A stretch of DNA of 64,000 bases, taken from NCBI GenBank assembly GCA_949128115.1, contig OX421964.1, positions 47,470,601 through 47,534,600 of the forward strand, read 5' to 3'. The position numbers and the translations under genes were made by a program. How positions within the stretch are numbered: the stretch's first letter is position 1; the number at the start of each line of letters is the position of its first letter. The stretch comes from Anaspis maculata. Taxonomy: Eukaryota; Arthropoda; Insecta; Coleoptera; Scraptiidae. The notes below the pieces were generated by a model that saw only the letters and a program-made list of their open reading frames with translations, did not search any database and was not told the origin of the DNA. This document shows positions 22,156-34,300 of the stretch, in pieces.

Positions 22156-24863
22156 TTAATTTTTACGATGGGGAGAAAATTTCAAAAATAGGGAAATTTC
22201 TTCATCCACTCGCTGACCATCAGCGCCTTGGTGGACGATGAATACTGCATCTGGGAAGAGAAAGAACATAAAATAGACACTAGACTTTTCATGGTTTAGG
22301 TCCAGTGTTTTCTCCTCAGGATAACTTATTCCAGAAAATAAATTCCATAGTAGCAATTATCATTAATTTTTACCTTTATCAGGTGCCTTGCCTGTGCCAA
22401 CAATAATTATTGTTTCTATGGGATTTGACTTTCAGATATATGGTAACTGAAAGGAGAAAACACCGGCCAATATCACACAAGTTAATTGATAGTGATAAAA
22501 GTATCTCACTTTTTAAGGCCTTATATATTAGAAGGTCTGAGAACTTATATTTCTGCCTCCCACTGGTCTTCCGTCCTTTCAGACTATAGAGGCTAGCCAC
22601 TCTTCGCAGGATAAGAGCCTTGCAGAGGCGGTCGATACACTCTTTGATAGTAGTCCCCCCCTCTTGAGCCAGTTTTTTTGCCTGAAGGAGCAAATAAAAG
22701 AATCAGGTAGCAATAATAATAAATTACAGCACTGGGCTAGGTAATCTGAGATAATATATACTCACTAGGTATTCGGCATTAGCACCCGCCTTCAAACACT
22801 TCTCCATCACGTCGACCTCCTCTTTTGATCCCAGTGGTAATGTGGGCATTCCGTCGGGGTGGGAAAGAATCACCCCACGATTTCGTAGGCGTTGGAGAAT
22901 TTCTTCCAACATTAAGCCGTAATTCTTCTGCGTGGCTTTAATCTCTGTTACATCTTTCAATACCTTATTGAGGATATCTACAAGAAAATGAACTAAATGC
23001 AATTTGAGCAGTTCAACATTGTGCATATTATCAAAAGCAGCATACTTAAAGAAAAGTACTATGTATCTAAATACTCTAAACGTGGACCTTATACTGGCGA
23101 TTATGAAATAATTCATATGATACTAACCAAATGCTGTCTTTTTTTGAGGCATGTTCGCTTTTTCTGGTGATGGTGATGTTGACCGTGATATGTAAGTGTG
23201 ACCATCGTCAGCTGATGATAAGGATGGTGATAGTGACTGCGAAACGGCTTTCTCTCTGTCATAATCGAATGAATCTGTAAGAGGTGAAAGGTATAATGTC
23301 TTTCTTTACCTAATGATTTTCAATTAATCGATATACGTACCTCTTGGTTCGAGTTCAGTAGATGAGTCCGAGACCTGCTGGCCGCCATCTTCTTCACTAC
23401 ATTTTCTTGCAGGTGGTGAAACTAGATTGAAAATAAGCTGACATTATTAACTGGCATCAATATATAGGTACCTATGCTGGCAATACTATATTATACGAGG
23501 GGGTAATCACTCGTGTAATATTCGGGACAACCTGGATGTAATAAAGTGTAATAAAGTGTAATAAGGTGTAATAAAGTGTAATAATGTGTAATAAAGTGTA
23601 ATGTGTAATAAAATGTAATAATTTAAAATAATGTGTAATATTACCCAGTTGGGACACTTTCCCCTCAAGTGATTACCCCCTCGATATTATATAATAAGGT
23701 TGAATCGATTACGCGATTACGAAATAATTCATATGATACTAACCAAATGCTGTCTTTTTTTGAGGCATGTTCGCTTTTTCTGGTGATGGTGATGTTGACC
23801 GTGATATGTAAGTGTGACCATCGTCAGTTGATGATAAGGGTGGTGATAGTGGCTGCGAAACGGCTTTCTCTCTGTCATAATCGAATGAATCTGTAAGAAG
23901 TGAAAGGTATAATAATTTTTTTCTTACCTAATGATTTTCAATTAATTGATATACGTACTTCTTGATTCGAGTCCAGTAGCCGAGACCGAGACCTGCTGGC
24001 CGCTATCTTCTTCTCTACATTTTCTTACAGGTGGGGAAACTAGATTGAAAATAAGCTCACATTATTAACTGGCATCAATATATAGGTGCTGGCAAACGAA
24101 TTTTTATTCCAATAATGATATATTGCACAAATTGAACATCAGCTTTTAGGTCATTACCCAGGCAAGGTAAAACCAATATTAATAAGAAAATACGCTACGA
24201 GAAAACATGAAGAAGCATTCCAAAGAGGAGACTGATCATTGATCACACCCTAGAGAATGAATATGAAGCGAAGTCAAAATATAGTTCTAACGAATCATTC
24301 CATTTTTCGGAAATTTCATTTTTCATTTGAGCGACCGGGCACATACTTTAGTGAATCTGAAAGGACGGAAGGTTACCTTTCTTTGGTTGAAACTTGACTG
24401 CAGGTGGCGGTCTAATGGGTATCTTTGATATTCGTTTACTTGATTTTTCTCTCGATTCTTCTTCATCATTGTCACTAAAGACAATGGGTTTAATGAGACG
24501 TCCTCTTGAAGACAAGGTAGTAGGCAGATTCTCCTTTCCCGACTCCCAGTCTGATACTTTCTCCGCTCTTCTCAGACCTTCCTTGGCAGCTTTATATGTT
24601 TCTGAGAACATTATTATGTTCAAATGAAAATAATAATACACACAAAATAAATATACCTAGGTACAGTGATTTAAAAGAGAAAACACTAACCATAAGTTCG
24701 AAGTATTCGACTGAATGGAGCTTGCGTATATCCTGCCGTCACTTTAGCTCTCGATGAAATGGCTTTCTGTATAGCCAGGTCAGTTTTAAGGTGTTCAGGC
24801 CACCAGCACAATTTCTCTTTTTTCAAGAGCCAAAAAGGCTTTACACGACCAGAGGGAGCGATA
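22156..24863 (-). CDS. DUF4806-domain protein, multi-exon, 5' end not fixed
   Basis: Member of the insect-expanded DUF4806 family (function unknown). Exons: 24691-24863 (start uncertain), 24377-24601, 23959-24039, 23744-23890, 23341-23421, 23128-23274, 22766-22977, 22510-22681 and 22156-22250. All borders are GT-AG and all phases fit. The N-terminal module reads CWWPEHLKTDLAIQKAI, then FSRILRTYETYKAAKEGLRR, as in relatives. The C-terminal DUF4806 module reads MPTLPLGSKEEVDVMEKCLK, KKLAQEGGTTIKECIDRL, then GRQKYKFSDLLIYKALK and the final VDEEISLFLKF before the TAA stop. The middle is Ser/Pro-rich. Exons 3-4 are a tandem copy of exons 5-6. No initiator Met is seen: an in-frame stop lies just upstream of 24863, so at least one 5' exon is missing or unrecognised. 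The frame has no internal stops and the gene could be live. Confidence 0.75.
23104..23468 (-). repeat. Tandem segmental duplication, unit 1 (DUF4806 exons 5-6)
   Basis: About 365 bp, roughly 93% similar to 23721-24085. It includes exons 23128-23274 and 23341-23421 with their intron. Both exons start and end in phase 1, so a copy adds 76 residues without breaking the frame. Confidence 0.9.
23496..23683. mobile_element. 188-bp MITE with 8-bp TSD and 10-bp tandem repeats
   Basis: CGAGGGGGTAATCACT is mirrored by AGTGATTACCCCCTCG. The perfect 8-bp target duplication ATATTATA lies at 23488-23495 and 23684-23691. The interior is a TAATAAAGTG / TAATGTG array (about 23538-23645). It inserted in the short spacer between the two duplicated DUF4806 exon units, hence after or during the duplication. 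Confidence 0.9.
23721..24085 (-). repeat. Tandem segmental duplication, unit 2 (DUF4806 exons 3-4)
   Basis: Partner of 23104-23468. Its exons (23744-23890 and 23959-24039) keep open frames. The donor of exon 3 is shifted by sequence change to AGAA|GTACGT but retains phase 1. Coding differences include RKC(S/R)EED, G(Q)Q context and E(P/S)R. Confidence 0.9.
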
Positions 24864-25704
24864 CTGAATTACTGACACGACGCGTCCGACGCGGCTGGAA
24901 AAGATGGCGGCTGGCGTGGCGTTCCTTCGCTGGCTTTCGGTTGGCTTGGCGGCAGAGAGTGACAGCGCAGATTCGCGCGCCAATTTTCAAATTATTGATA
25001 ATTATTATAATGATATTTTAAATAGGATCGGTTTTTCTCAAAACTATTCACAGTCCTTCAAACGATTGCATATGCTCAAATGTTCACCAGATGTTTCTGG
25101 ATTAGGTCTACTACTGCTACACTACGCCACACTTGACATTTTTTCAAAAATGATTGCATTTTATTGATTCCATACACGGAAATTGTGTATGTTGGTTTGC
25201 TGATGGGTTATTAATTTTCAAATTCGTTGAAGTAGCCACCTACTCATTAGATTGTGGTACCCACTGGAGAATTTGCCTTCCAATGACATTATTTTGTGTT
25301 CGTTAGCGTCGGAGGTTTGAGGAACGTTCGGAAAACGTTATGGGACTTAGCCGTTTATGCGGAAGGTTCAGGGATGGTTCGGATCGCACCAATAACCAAA
25401 TTAACGTTCCCTGAACGTTCCCCGAACCTTTGCGTGCTACCAGGGCTGTTGTCCAGAGGATGATCGAACATGGCAGAAGAAAACTGAAAGCCATCAAAGA
25501 TAATGGCCCATCTTCAATATATTGAATACTTTTTTGAAATTGTTAAAGATGATGCTAGTTTTTGCAATATAAAGTACAAAATCAAAACTATCCAAAAAAA
25601 GTTATTAGCTTTTAAAAAAATTCCCAAAACTTTCGGACTATACGTTAATTTCAAAACTTTTTTATTCCTTGGATAGCTCATTTATTGTGCTATAAGATGC
25701 TACA
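24864..25704. other. 5' flank of DUF4806 gene
   Basis: A G+C-rich stretch (24890-24985) with CpG words just upstream of the first recognised exon may be promoter or first-exon DNA. 25310-25445 is the AACGTTC-rich right end of the bracketed locus. The rest is unique. Confidence 0.4.
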
Positions 25705-26789
25705 CAGTGGCGGACTAAGGGGGGGCGGTCCGCCCCGGGCCCCGGGGCCTCACTCATCTGATGGGGCCCCCAATTCCTCTTGTTTGTGAAAAATACTGCA
25801 AAAAATTGGGATAAAATCCAAAATTTTCAATTTTTTCCCTCGATGATCAATTTTTTTTGCATATTACTTAGGTGAGAAACATTGTTTTCCTATTTTTTCC
25901 ATTTTAAAGTTACCTTGGCAGGCCCCATGACAACAGGTTTGGGGGCCTTATACACACAGGCAATAGAGGTGTGTCTGTATCACGGAGTCTCTGCGAATTA
26001 TTTTCACTTTAGGCTTTAGGGGCCCCGGCTCCGGATATCACAGTGCCAGGGGCCTCAAGCCTTTTGAAATTTTGTATTATATTATTTCTTTTCAAAAGAG
26101 AGGAAAGACAAAACAACAAAATTATCTTGTCTGCGTGCTGCAGGTAGTAGAAATTCATATTATTCCTAATTTTGTATATACGAGTAGGTTTTAGCATTGA
26201 GTCAACAGTCCAAATCCAATTCAACATCCAAAGCTGGAACCGAAAACTTCTTGTAGGTACTGGTGGTCAGTGGCATAGCCAAGGGGAGCGAAAGTGGCGA
26301 ATGAGACCACCCCTCTACCTCCCAAGCGCCCATGGCACTTTATTCCACAGTAAACCGATACAGAAAAAAATTCTGTCGAAAATTTTCAAGAAGAGCAAAA
26401 ATTTTCTGAGAAGAAGTTTGATTATCAAGTAATTTTGGTGAAAACGTCGAAAACCGAAATCGCAAAACGCACGAAATATACCGATTATCATCAGCATCAT
26501 TATTATTATTATTATGCCCAAAAAATTTCTTCTGCGGCGCTACTTTTTCCTGACTTGCACCCTCACCGTTGCCTGTGCCCTCTCCGCCCTCAAATTCTGA
26601 CTGCGCTACTGTGTGTTTTATAGTCAAGTTAACAACACATTTTTTGTTTCTTAGGCGTTTGCTCAATTACGGCAGGGCAGGGCGTGCCAAAAAGTCTGCC
26701 GCCCCCCCTTCATATTCTCAACTTTCACTCCTTAGGGGCCCCATCTCACAATTCCGCCCCGGGCCCCCAATTCCCTTAGTTCGCCACTG
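25705..26789. mobile_element. hAT-type element family B, copy 2 (perfect 8-bp TSD)
   Basis: 1085 bp with the same ends as 11478-12573 (CAGTGGCGGACTAAGG / TTAGTTCGCCACTG) and a perfect 8-bp duplication ATGCTACA (25697-25704 and 26790-26797). High similarity to copy 1 across the body, including the C/G-rich ends. Non-coding. Confidence 0.93.
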
Positions 26790-26797
26790 ATGCTACA

Positions 26798-27295
26798 TTC
26801 CATTTTTGGTACAATATTCTGTTATTTATACAGAGTGTTACATTGAAATACTGCAAAATTGTAAAAGTTCGGATCCCTCCCAATCGACGAAAAAAAAATT
26901 TTTCTAACCTGTTCTGGGGAACTGGTATACCTGTGTCTCGGAATGGTTTTCCAAGTTTACCTCCATCCATCTCCTCTAATACAGGTTTCCTCAAAAGAGA
27001 GATGGAGAATCCGCGATTCCGCGCAGCTGTTTTTGGCACGTTCTGCGCACGGTGTGCCATGAGTGATCGCGCCATTTGTATTTACATTGCTCGGCCGTGT
27101 TAAAAGTGCGTTTTATTTTTTGAATTTTGAAACCAACCATGGTGGAAAAGTCGCTAAAAAATATAAGAACTTCTCAATGAATATTGCAAATGAATATTCC
27201 GCAGAGAAGAATTTGCCAGAGAGGCATTTGATGCGCGTATACAACTATTTTGTAATGGACATATCAACGATATATGGACGTGCACAGAAAGCACA
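26798..27295. other. No gene seen
   Basis: Starts with an isolated ACAGAGTGTTACATTG word that may be a worn TACAGGGTG end. No other feature is supported. Confidence 0.4.
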
Positions 27296-27476
27296 GGGCC
27301 GCTATTCTTGAATCGTGTAAGAAAAGTCCCTGGGAGTTTTATATAATCCGCACTACACTTCTGTAGCGAAAGTTGCCTCAAAACCACGATTTTAGGCAAC
27401 ATTCGCTACATCACTGTACTGCGGAATGTATTTCACTCCCAGGGACTTTTCTCACACGATTCAAGAATAGCGGCCC
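27296..27476. mobile_element. MITE family C, copy 2
   Basis: GGGCCGCTATTCTTGAATCG...AGTCCCTGGGAGT mirrored at the right end. Full-length relative of 15144-15318, with complete arms including AAGTCCCTGGG / CCCAGGGACTT. Confidence 0.9.
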
Positions 27477-27627
27477 AGGTAAATGCGTGTCCCATGTCCC
27501 ACTTTTAATATTTGTTATGGTGTATTATGGCCATCATTATAAATTTGAGGTGTTTGATGCAAAAATGTGGCCAAGTGTACCCTTGAATTATTGATACTTG
27601 ATGAACTAAGCAGGAAGCTCCCTACTA

Positions 27628-28678
27628 AACTGCGCAACAAATATGTTGTCGCGAGGGAAAAATTGGTCCGAGTTTGGACCCCAATAACTTTCGAATGACA
27701 GAAACCATTTTGATTCTGTTTTGACGGTTAGTGAGATCAGTTTTTTCGTTATTCACCTTCAGGAGGTGAAGATCTGGAAGCTCCATGTAAAATATCTACA
27801 GGGTGAAATGTAAAACAGTACAAAATTTTAGCAAATTAAACGGACCCCCATTTTCAGAATAATTTTTTTTCTTGAATGCAAATGAAAGGATTATAAAGCG
27901 TTATGTTTTAGCTTGCGCTCAGTTCCAAAATTTTTGAAATCGGAAGTTTGGTTCTGACTTTATGATTTTTTTCTCTTGGAAGATGCTAATTTGTCCTATC
28001 GGTACAAAGAAGACTATGTTACTCTGATGATGGGAGATTGCAATTCACGAATATTGTTGCTTAAATGGTTCTTAGCAACTTAACTCGCAGACCATCTGAA
28101 ATACCTTGATCAAGGCTCCAAAAAAGGGGCCCATTCAAAATGGGCGACACAGCTGTTTTTCTTAAAAACTGAATTTGATCAGATTTTCACAACTGAAACA
28201 AACTTTCTTTGTGATTTTGACCTCCTGAACTTGATGCTGATGGTCAATTTCAGTTTATGATGATGACAGGCTCCCTAGGCTAACATAGTCTTTCTTGTAA
28301 CGATAGGATAAATCAGCATCCTCCAAGAGAAAAAAAATTATAAAGTCAGAACCAGAGTTCCGGTTTCAAAAATTCCAGAACTGGGCGCAAGTCAAAATAT
28401 CACGCTTCATGATCCTTTTATTTGCATTTGTGAAAAAAAAATTTCCCTGAAAATGGGAGTCCGTTTAATTTGATAAAATTTTGCACTGTTTTACATTTCA
28501 CCCTGTAATTATTTTACATAAAGCTTCCTGATCTTCACCTCCTGAAGGTGAATAACGGAAAGACTGATCTCACTAACCGTGAAAACAAAATCGACATGGT
28601 TTGTGTCATTCAAAAGTTATTGTGGTCCAAAGTCGGACCAATTTTTTCCTCGCGACAACATATTTGTTGCGCAGTTTA
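27628..28678. repeat. 1.05-kb palindrome, ~410-bp arms, containing inverted TACAGGGTG words
   Basis: AACTGCGCAACAAATATGTT...GGTCCGAGTTTGGACC (left) is mirrored to 28678. The loop is about 28045-28265. TACAGGGTGAAATGTAAAAC at 27798 and its inverse at about 28507 lie 170 bp inside the arms. The duplication therefore either took in flanking DNA of a TACAGGGTG element or involved a larger one. Confidence 0.85.
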
Positions 28679-29641
28679 TTATAACGCTGAAGGGCTTGTG
28701 GTTCTTTTTGCTTCTTCGAGTGTCACGTCGTATTTTATGGATCCATGCTTAGGGACACATTCGCTATATAACATTGTGGACTTGTATAGTGGCCCACAAC
28801 ATTTATTTTCCATAACTACTTGTGAAAACTGTATAAATATCAATAATTAGGCATTTCCATTGACGTCACAGCAGTGTTGCCAACTGTCCAGAATTGCCCG
28901 CCAAATTTGAACCAAATAATGTTCGGGAACAACCGAACTACAGGGCGCTTACGGAGTTCCAGTTTCTGCATTTTTTTCCTCGGCTACCTACTATTTTGAG
29001 TTTGAGTTTGAAACTTTTGTATCAAGTTCAAAGCAATGTCCTTAATGCGCCTGCAAAATAAGTTCTCGTGGAAAAGTGTGTTTTTTTGTGAAAAAGCAAG
29101 CCAAACATGTTAGGTTAACTGCACAGGGTAGTGGTGAAAATTCATATTTTCCCTCCTAGATATTTTCCGACAAAATTGGGCATGAACTTTACCACCAAAC
29201 CTCACCTGAATGTTGGGGGTTTACGTTCCCGGCATTGCTGGAGTGATATGCCTTGTGTGGGGCTAGGTATGTACCTCTTCGGTTTGTGCTACCCAATCAC
29301 CCAAATACTTGAGGCCCAGCTTTTACTGCTGGATTAAAGAAACAAACAATAGTTTTTGTTTATATTTTATATTTTAAAAGTGCAGGAATGTCTTCACTTC
29401 GGTTGTAGAATATGGACAGAGGCGAGGACAGAGGCAAAACATGGAAGTTTAACTCGAACAGCTGTTCGGCCACCGAAGATGTATTCGGTCACCGGAGCCC
29501 TCCTTGACAGAAATTTTACACCTGATTTAACGATATTGGATTTTCAACTACAACATGATTGTGTCAAGACACATTTCTTAAAAATACAAATATTCATTGT
29601 TCTATTGAGGATTCTAAGCTTCAAATTGTGGTCGACGTAGC

Positions 29642-29655
29642 AATTCCTCAGTCCG
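29642..29655. repeat. LINE target-site duplication, left
   Basis: AATTCCTCAGTCCG, repeated exactly at 35227-35240 after the poly(A) tail. Confidence 0.93.
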
Positions 29656-30062
29656 ATTTGAGAGTCGATCGTGACAGTTGTGGAAGTAGCATGCGCTCCT
29701 CTAAAGTGAACAAATAATCGTGTTTTTAGGACGACTTACCGGCGGAAAACTGTGCAGTCAGGTGATAGATTTCCTCAGTTATCCCTAATTGATACACTTA
29801 ACCTCCGCACATATGGTTAAAACCCCGAAACTAATAAACTTTGGTCCACAATCCTCGTCCGAAATATAACACAGCGTTATCTATACCTACCTTTTTTCTC
29901 TATCCGCAGCTCAGCTGTGCGATAAGAGAAAAACAACAACATAGGTAGGTACCTACCTAATTACAAAATAAAACCATGCTTCGTTCTGGACTCCATAAAA
30001 TATAGTAACATTTTCGAATCCAGAGGATTTCTGACAACAGGGATCCACAACATTCTGCAAAA

Positions 30063-31355
30063 ATGTCATCATCTCAACAAAACCCATCCAATGGAACTCC
30101 AAATTTAAGCTACGCTAACATAACAAAATCCGTATCGCAACCCAAAAGAGATCAAGCAATCGTTATGGATATTTTGGAAAATGAAAACCTGAGATTACCT
30201 GATTACATATTCCCAATAGGCAATATCATTGGCCCCAAAAACATTTTAGCAGCGTCCAGAATATCGAAAAATCGCATATGTATTTTTCTCTCAAGCGTCA
30301 AACTAGTTGATGAACTTGTAGAAAACCACAAGACAATTCCGATCAATGGCGAACGAATTCCAATAAGACGGTTAAAATCCCAAGCTCGTCGAATCATCTT
30401 CTCAAATGTATGTTTCTCACTGCCAAACTCATTATTGGAAGCAGGAATCAAAACAATGGGATTCAAACCCGTTTCTTCGATCACAACTTTGCGAGCTGGA
30501 TACATGGGTGACGACTACAGTCATGTACTGAGTTTCAGAAGGCAAATGTACGTTCAACCTGATGAAAATATTGAACTTCCGTCATCTATACTAGTTGAAC
30601 AAGATGAAGAAACCTTCCGCATATTCCTCACATATGATGAACTATCCTGCTTTAATTGTAAGGAAAATGGACATAAAGCAGCGTCTTGCCCTAAAACAAA
30701 CAGAACCTCAGAAGAAATGGATACTTTGGAGTCCACAACCACAACCGCTAACATCCTCGAAGAGACTGAAGCCCTGGAGGCCTATGACAATAATGATACA
30801 CCCCTAACCCCCATAGAACCAGGAAACCCTAAAAAAAGAATTGCTGAATCTCCATCACCCACCATTGAACCTCCAGACAACGCAACAGTATTTCCCATGC
30901 CAAAACAAGCAATCCAACTAAAGAAAAACCCAAAAAAACCAAAAACGCAAAAAACAGAACAGAAACCAACCCTCAACCAGACCAACGTGGAAAAAGGAGA
31001 CAAATTAAATAAGACGGCATCACAAGAAAACCTACAGCCCCTGGATGAATTACTGAAACCTGCCAAATCTGTAATTGACAACTCCACCAAAAAGTTTCCC
31101 CTCAACTACGACGAAATTGTAACTTTCTTTGAAAATACACAAGGATCAACAGACCCTCTAAGTATCGCCAAAGAATATACAGAAGACATCGAAGGACTGC
31201 TCGATATGCTAAAATTTGTACATTCACACCTAACTAATCGAGGAATGAAGTCTAGATGTACCAGACTAAAAAACAAAATATACAGACAGTTTTATGGAGA
31301 GAAAGCGGCGTCGGAAAGTGAGTCGGACTGTTCACAGTCCTCCAGCACGTTTTAG
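30063..31355 (+). CDS. LINE ORF1 (Gag-like nucleic-acid-binding protein)
   Basis: 430 residues, intact. The N-terminal half has an RRM-like or Gag-like region (RISKNRICIFLSSVKLVDEL, then KTMGFKPVSSITTLRAGYMG). A single CCHC zinc knuckle, CFNCKENGHKAASCP, lies at about residues 196-210 (C-x2-C-x4-H-x4-C). The C-terminal half is rich in Pro, Thr and Lys, with basic runs that suit RNA packaging. It packages element RNA in the ribonucleoprotein. It ends 10 bases before the ORF2 ATG. The start at 30063 is the first ATG of the open frame (MSSSQQNPSNG). Confidence 0.93.
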   Translation: MSSSQQNPSNGTPNLSYANITKSVSQPKRDQAIVMDILENENLRLPDYIFPIGNIIGPKNILAASRISKNRICIFLSSVKLVDELVENHKTIPINGERIPIRRLKSQARRIIFSNVCFSLPNSLLEAGIKTMGFKPVSSITTLRAGYMGDDYSHVLSFRRQMYVQPDENIELPSSILVEQDEETFRIFLTYDELSCFNCKENGHKAASCPKTNRTSEEMDTLESTTTTANILEETEALEAYDNNDTPLTPIEPGNPKKRIAESPSPTIEPPDNATVFPMPKQAIQLKKNPKKPKTQKTEQKPTLNQTNVEKGDKLNKTASQENLQPLDELLKPAKSVIDNSTKKFPLNYDEIVTFFENTQGSTDPLSIAKEYTEDIEGLLDMLKFVHSHLTNRGMKSRCTRLKNKIYRQFYGEKAASESESDCSQSSSTF

Positions 31356-31365
31356 ATTCAGACTC

Positions 31366-34300
31366 ATGGCTACCTCTTTTATCCTGCAGTGGAACATCAA
31401 TGGACTCTACAACAATATAACAGATCTAAACATAACCATACGTGAAAATTCACCAGAACTTATATGCGTTCAAGAAACAAATTTCAAGGACAACAAACAC
31501 CACCAAATAAAAGGCTACACAGCTTTTTACAAAAATCGAATAGAAGTTGCCAGAGCAAGTGGAGGTGTTGCTACATACATCAAAAACAACTATAGCTCAA
31601 GAGAAATTCCACTGACGACAAATCTAGAAGCCGTAGCAGTAACGGTGGAATACAATACAAAGACCATCACTGTTTGTAATCTGTATATCCCACCAAACAG
31701 AGTATTCGACCTCCAAGAGCTCCGAGACCTCGCTAGACAGCTTCCATCTCCCCGCATCATCCTCGGTGACATTAACTCATACAATATAATTTGGGGATCT
31801 GAACACAGCGATCGGAAGGGACTGATTTTTGAAAAATTTATTGACTTGGAGAATCTAGTCGTGATGAATGATGGACGGAAAACAAGATTTAATTCTTATA
31901 ATGGAAATTATTCAGCAATTGACATCACCCTATGCGATCCAACTTTAGCACCTGACCTGGCTTGGGAAATAGATGAAGATTTACACGGTAGTGACCACTT
32001 CGGAATATATCTAAGAGATACGAAAGCAGGCCAACCCACAATAACAAGACGACCAAAATGGAAACTAGACAAGGCCAACTGGGAGCTATTTGCGGGTATA
32101 GTTGACAACAAAATCAATATTATTCCCAAATCACCTCAAAATCCAGTCGAAGCCATTAATAATTTCTCGGACATTCTCACCGAAGCAGCTGAATGGGCAA
32201 TAGGTAAAACGACACCTAGTATAAAACAACGGAGGGTCCCTTGGTGGAACTCAGAGTGTGAGCAGATAATAAAAGAAAAGAAGAAAGCGTATAATAAATG
32301 GAAACACCAAATAAGTCTAGACAATCTGCTTGAATTCAAAAGACTGAGAGCAAAAGCTCGATTTATACTACGGCGAAGCAAAAAAGAGTCCTGGGAAAAA
32401 TATGTATCATCTATGGATAGCAACACTCCATCATCTGAAGTGTGGAAGAAGATCAAAAGCATCAAAGGTATAAACACCCAATATAACATCCCCGTGATAA
32501 ATCTGAATGGAAGATCAATGAAAACACCTGAAGACGTCGCAGAAAACCTGGCAACACATTATGAAACACAGTCCAGTAATCTCAACTATGACCACACCTT
32601 TCTTACAACTAAAATATCGCAAGAAATCAACCCCATATTGCCCCAAAGAGACACCGAAAACAAGCTGAATCTCACGTTCAAATACATCGAACTCGAAAAC
32701 GCCTTAGCAGCATCAAAGAATTCTTCACCCGGACCAGACAACATTCCATTCATATTTCTCTGCAGAATTTCCAACGAAGCAAAGCTCTGCCTACTGAACT
32801 TACTAAATGATCTATGGATCACACACCAGTTTCCAAAGATATGGTCAACGGCCATAATAATCCCAATCTGCAAGCCCAACAAACCGACTTCTGCGATGGA
32901 TTCGTACCGTCCGATCTCCCTAACCTGTACGATGAGTAAACTAATGGAAAGAATGACGAATAATCGACTCACCTGGTATTTGGAACGAAATAACCTTCTA
33001 ACTGCAGAACAATCCGGTTTCAGAAAAGAAAGATCCACCGCAGATAATTTGGTTGTCTTACAATCAGAGATTCTGGAGTCCTTCGCCAGCAAACAGTATG
33101 TTCTGTCCGTCTTCTTCGATCTGGAGAAGGCGTACGATATGACGTGGAGATATAACATAGTCAATAAAATTCAAAACTGGGGCATAGAGGGCAATATGCT
33201 TCATTTCATTATCAACTTTCTGAGCAACAGGACATTTAGGGTTTTCGCCAACGGCGTCTTCTCTCAAGAAAAATCCCTTGAAAATGGGACACCTCAGGGA
33301 GCAGTACTAAGTGTCTCACTTTTCTTGGTTGCCATAAATGACGCCATTAGTAAACTGACACCGCCAATCAAATCCTTGTTATATGCAGATGACCTGGTAA
33401 TTTACGTCAAGGGAAAAAACTTACAAACTATGAAGAGCTTGATGCAGCGAGCAGTGAACTCATTGGTGAAGCAGACCAGCAGCATAGGCTACAAATTTTC
33501 AACCACTAAAACAAAATGTATACTATTCTCAAAGAAGCCATCCCTAAATGCTCCTCAGCTCTACCTTTATGGAAACAAAATCGCAGAGACGGAATCCATC
33601 AAATTTCTCGGCATGCTGCTGGATAAAAAACTCACCTGGGCGCAGCACCTCAATCATCTCAAAAAAGACTGCCAACAGGGATTGGGATTACTGAAGACCA
33701 TAGCAAATCACACCTGGGGTGCCGATAGTACAACACTAATTCGAGTTTATAAAAGCGTGGTACGCTCGAAAATCGACTACGGATCGTTTATCTATAACTC
33801 TGCAAGTAAATCACTACTGAAGATGATCAATTCCATCGCCAGCACATCACTTAGAATATGCTGCGGAGCTTTTCGTACCAGCCCTGTGAATAGTCTGCAT
33901 AGTATAACGGGAGAACCTCCTCTTCCATACAGAAGAAAACTACTAGCCCTCACATATGCTGCACGAGTATCAACCAACATCCAAAACCCAGCGCATAGAT
34001 GCACCTTCTCTGATCGATTTTCGAAAACATACGAGAAAATGAAAAGTAATGCCAAACCATTTTACGAACAAATTAACACCATCTTACGAGAACAGAATAT
34101 ATCATTCCCAATAAGTACACCCAGGCCCAAATTACATCATCCCCCATGGAACTTCCAACCGCCTGAAACCGTATTAGAATTAACAAAACATCCTAAATCT
34201 GAAATAACTCCCTCTGTAATCCAAGGTTCCTTTAGATCAATCAGTGCTAAGTTCGATAACTCCCTCGTAATCTATACGGACGCTTCGAAAAGTGAAAGTG

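Larger units (their letters stand above)
20319..25445. mobile_element. Possible 5.1-kb element or bracketed locus with CCCTGGTAGCACG inverted ends
   Basis: CCCTGGTAGCACGCGAAGG (20319) is mirrored by CCTTTGCGTGCTACCAGGG (25427-25445). Just inside each end lies a cluster of AACGTTC words (about ten in 20340-20520, several in 25310-25430). The DUF4806 gene sits between. The dinucleotide CT abuts both ends. A true transposon is inferred, not shown; two independent insertions of shorter elements in opposite orientation are an alternative. Confidence 0.5.

Noticed and set aside
23530..23650. CRISPR-like short repeats
   Set aside because: Units are contiguous 10-bp AT-rich tandem repeats with no spacers, inside a MITE of a eukaryotic genome.
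31294..31365. Extended N-terminus of LINE ORF2 overlapping ORF1
   Set aside because: The added residues are just the other frame of the ORF1 tail. The endonuclease motif starts directly after the ATG at 31366.
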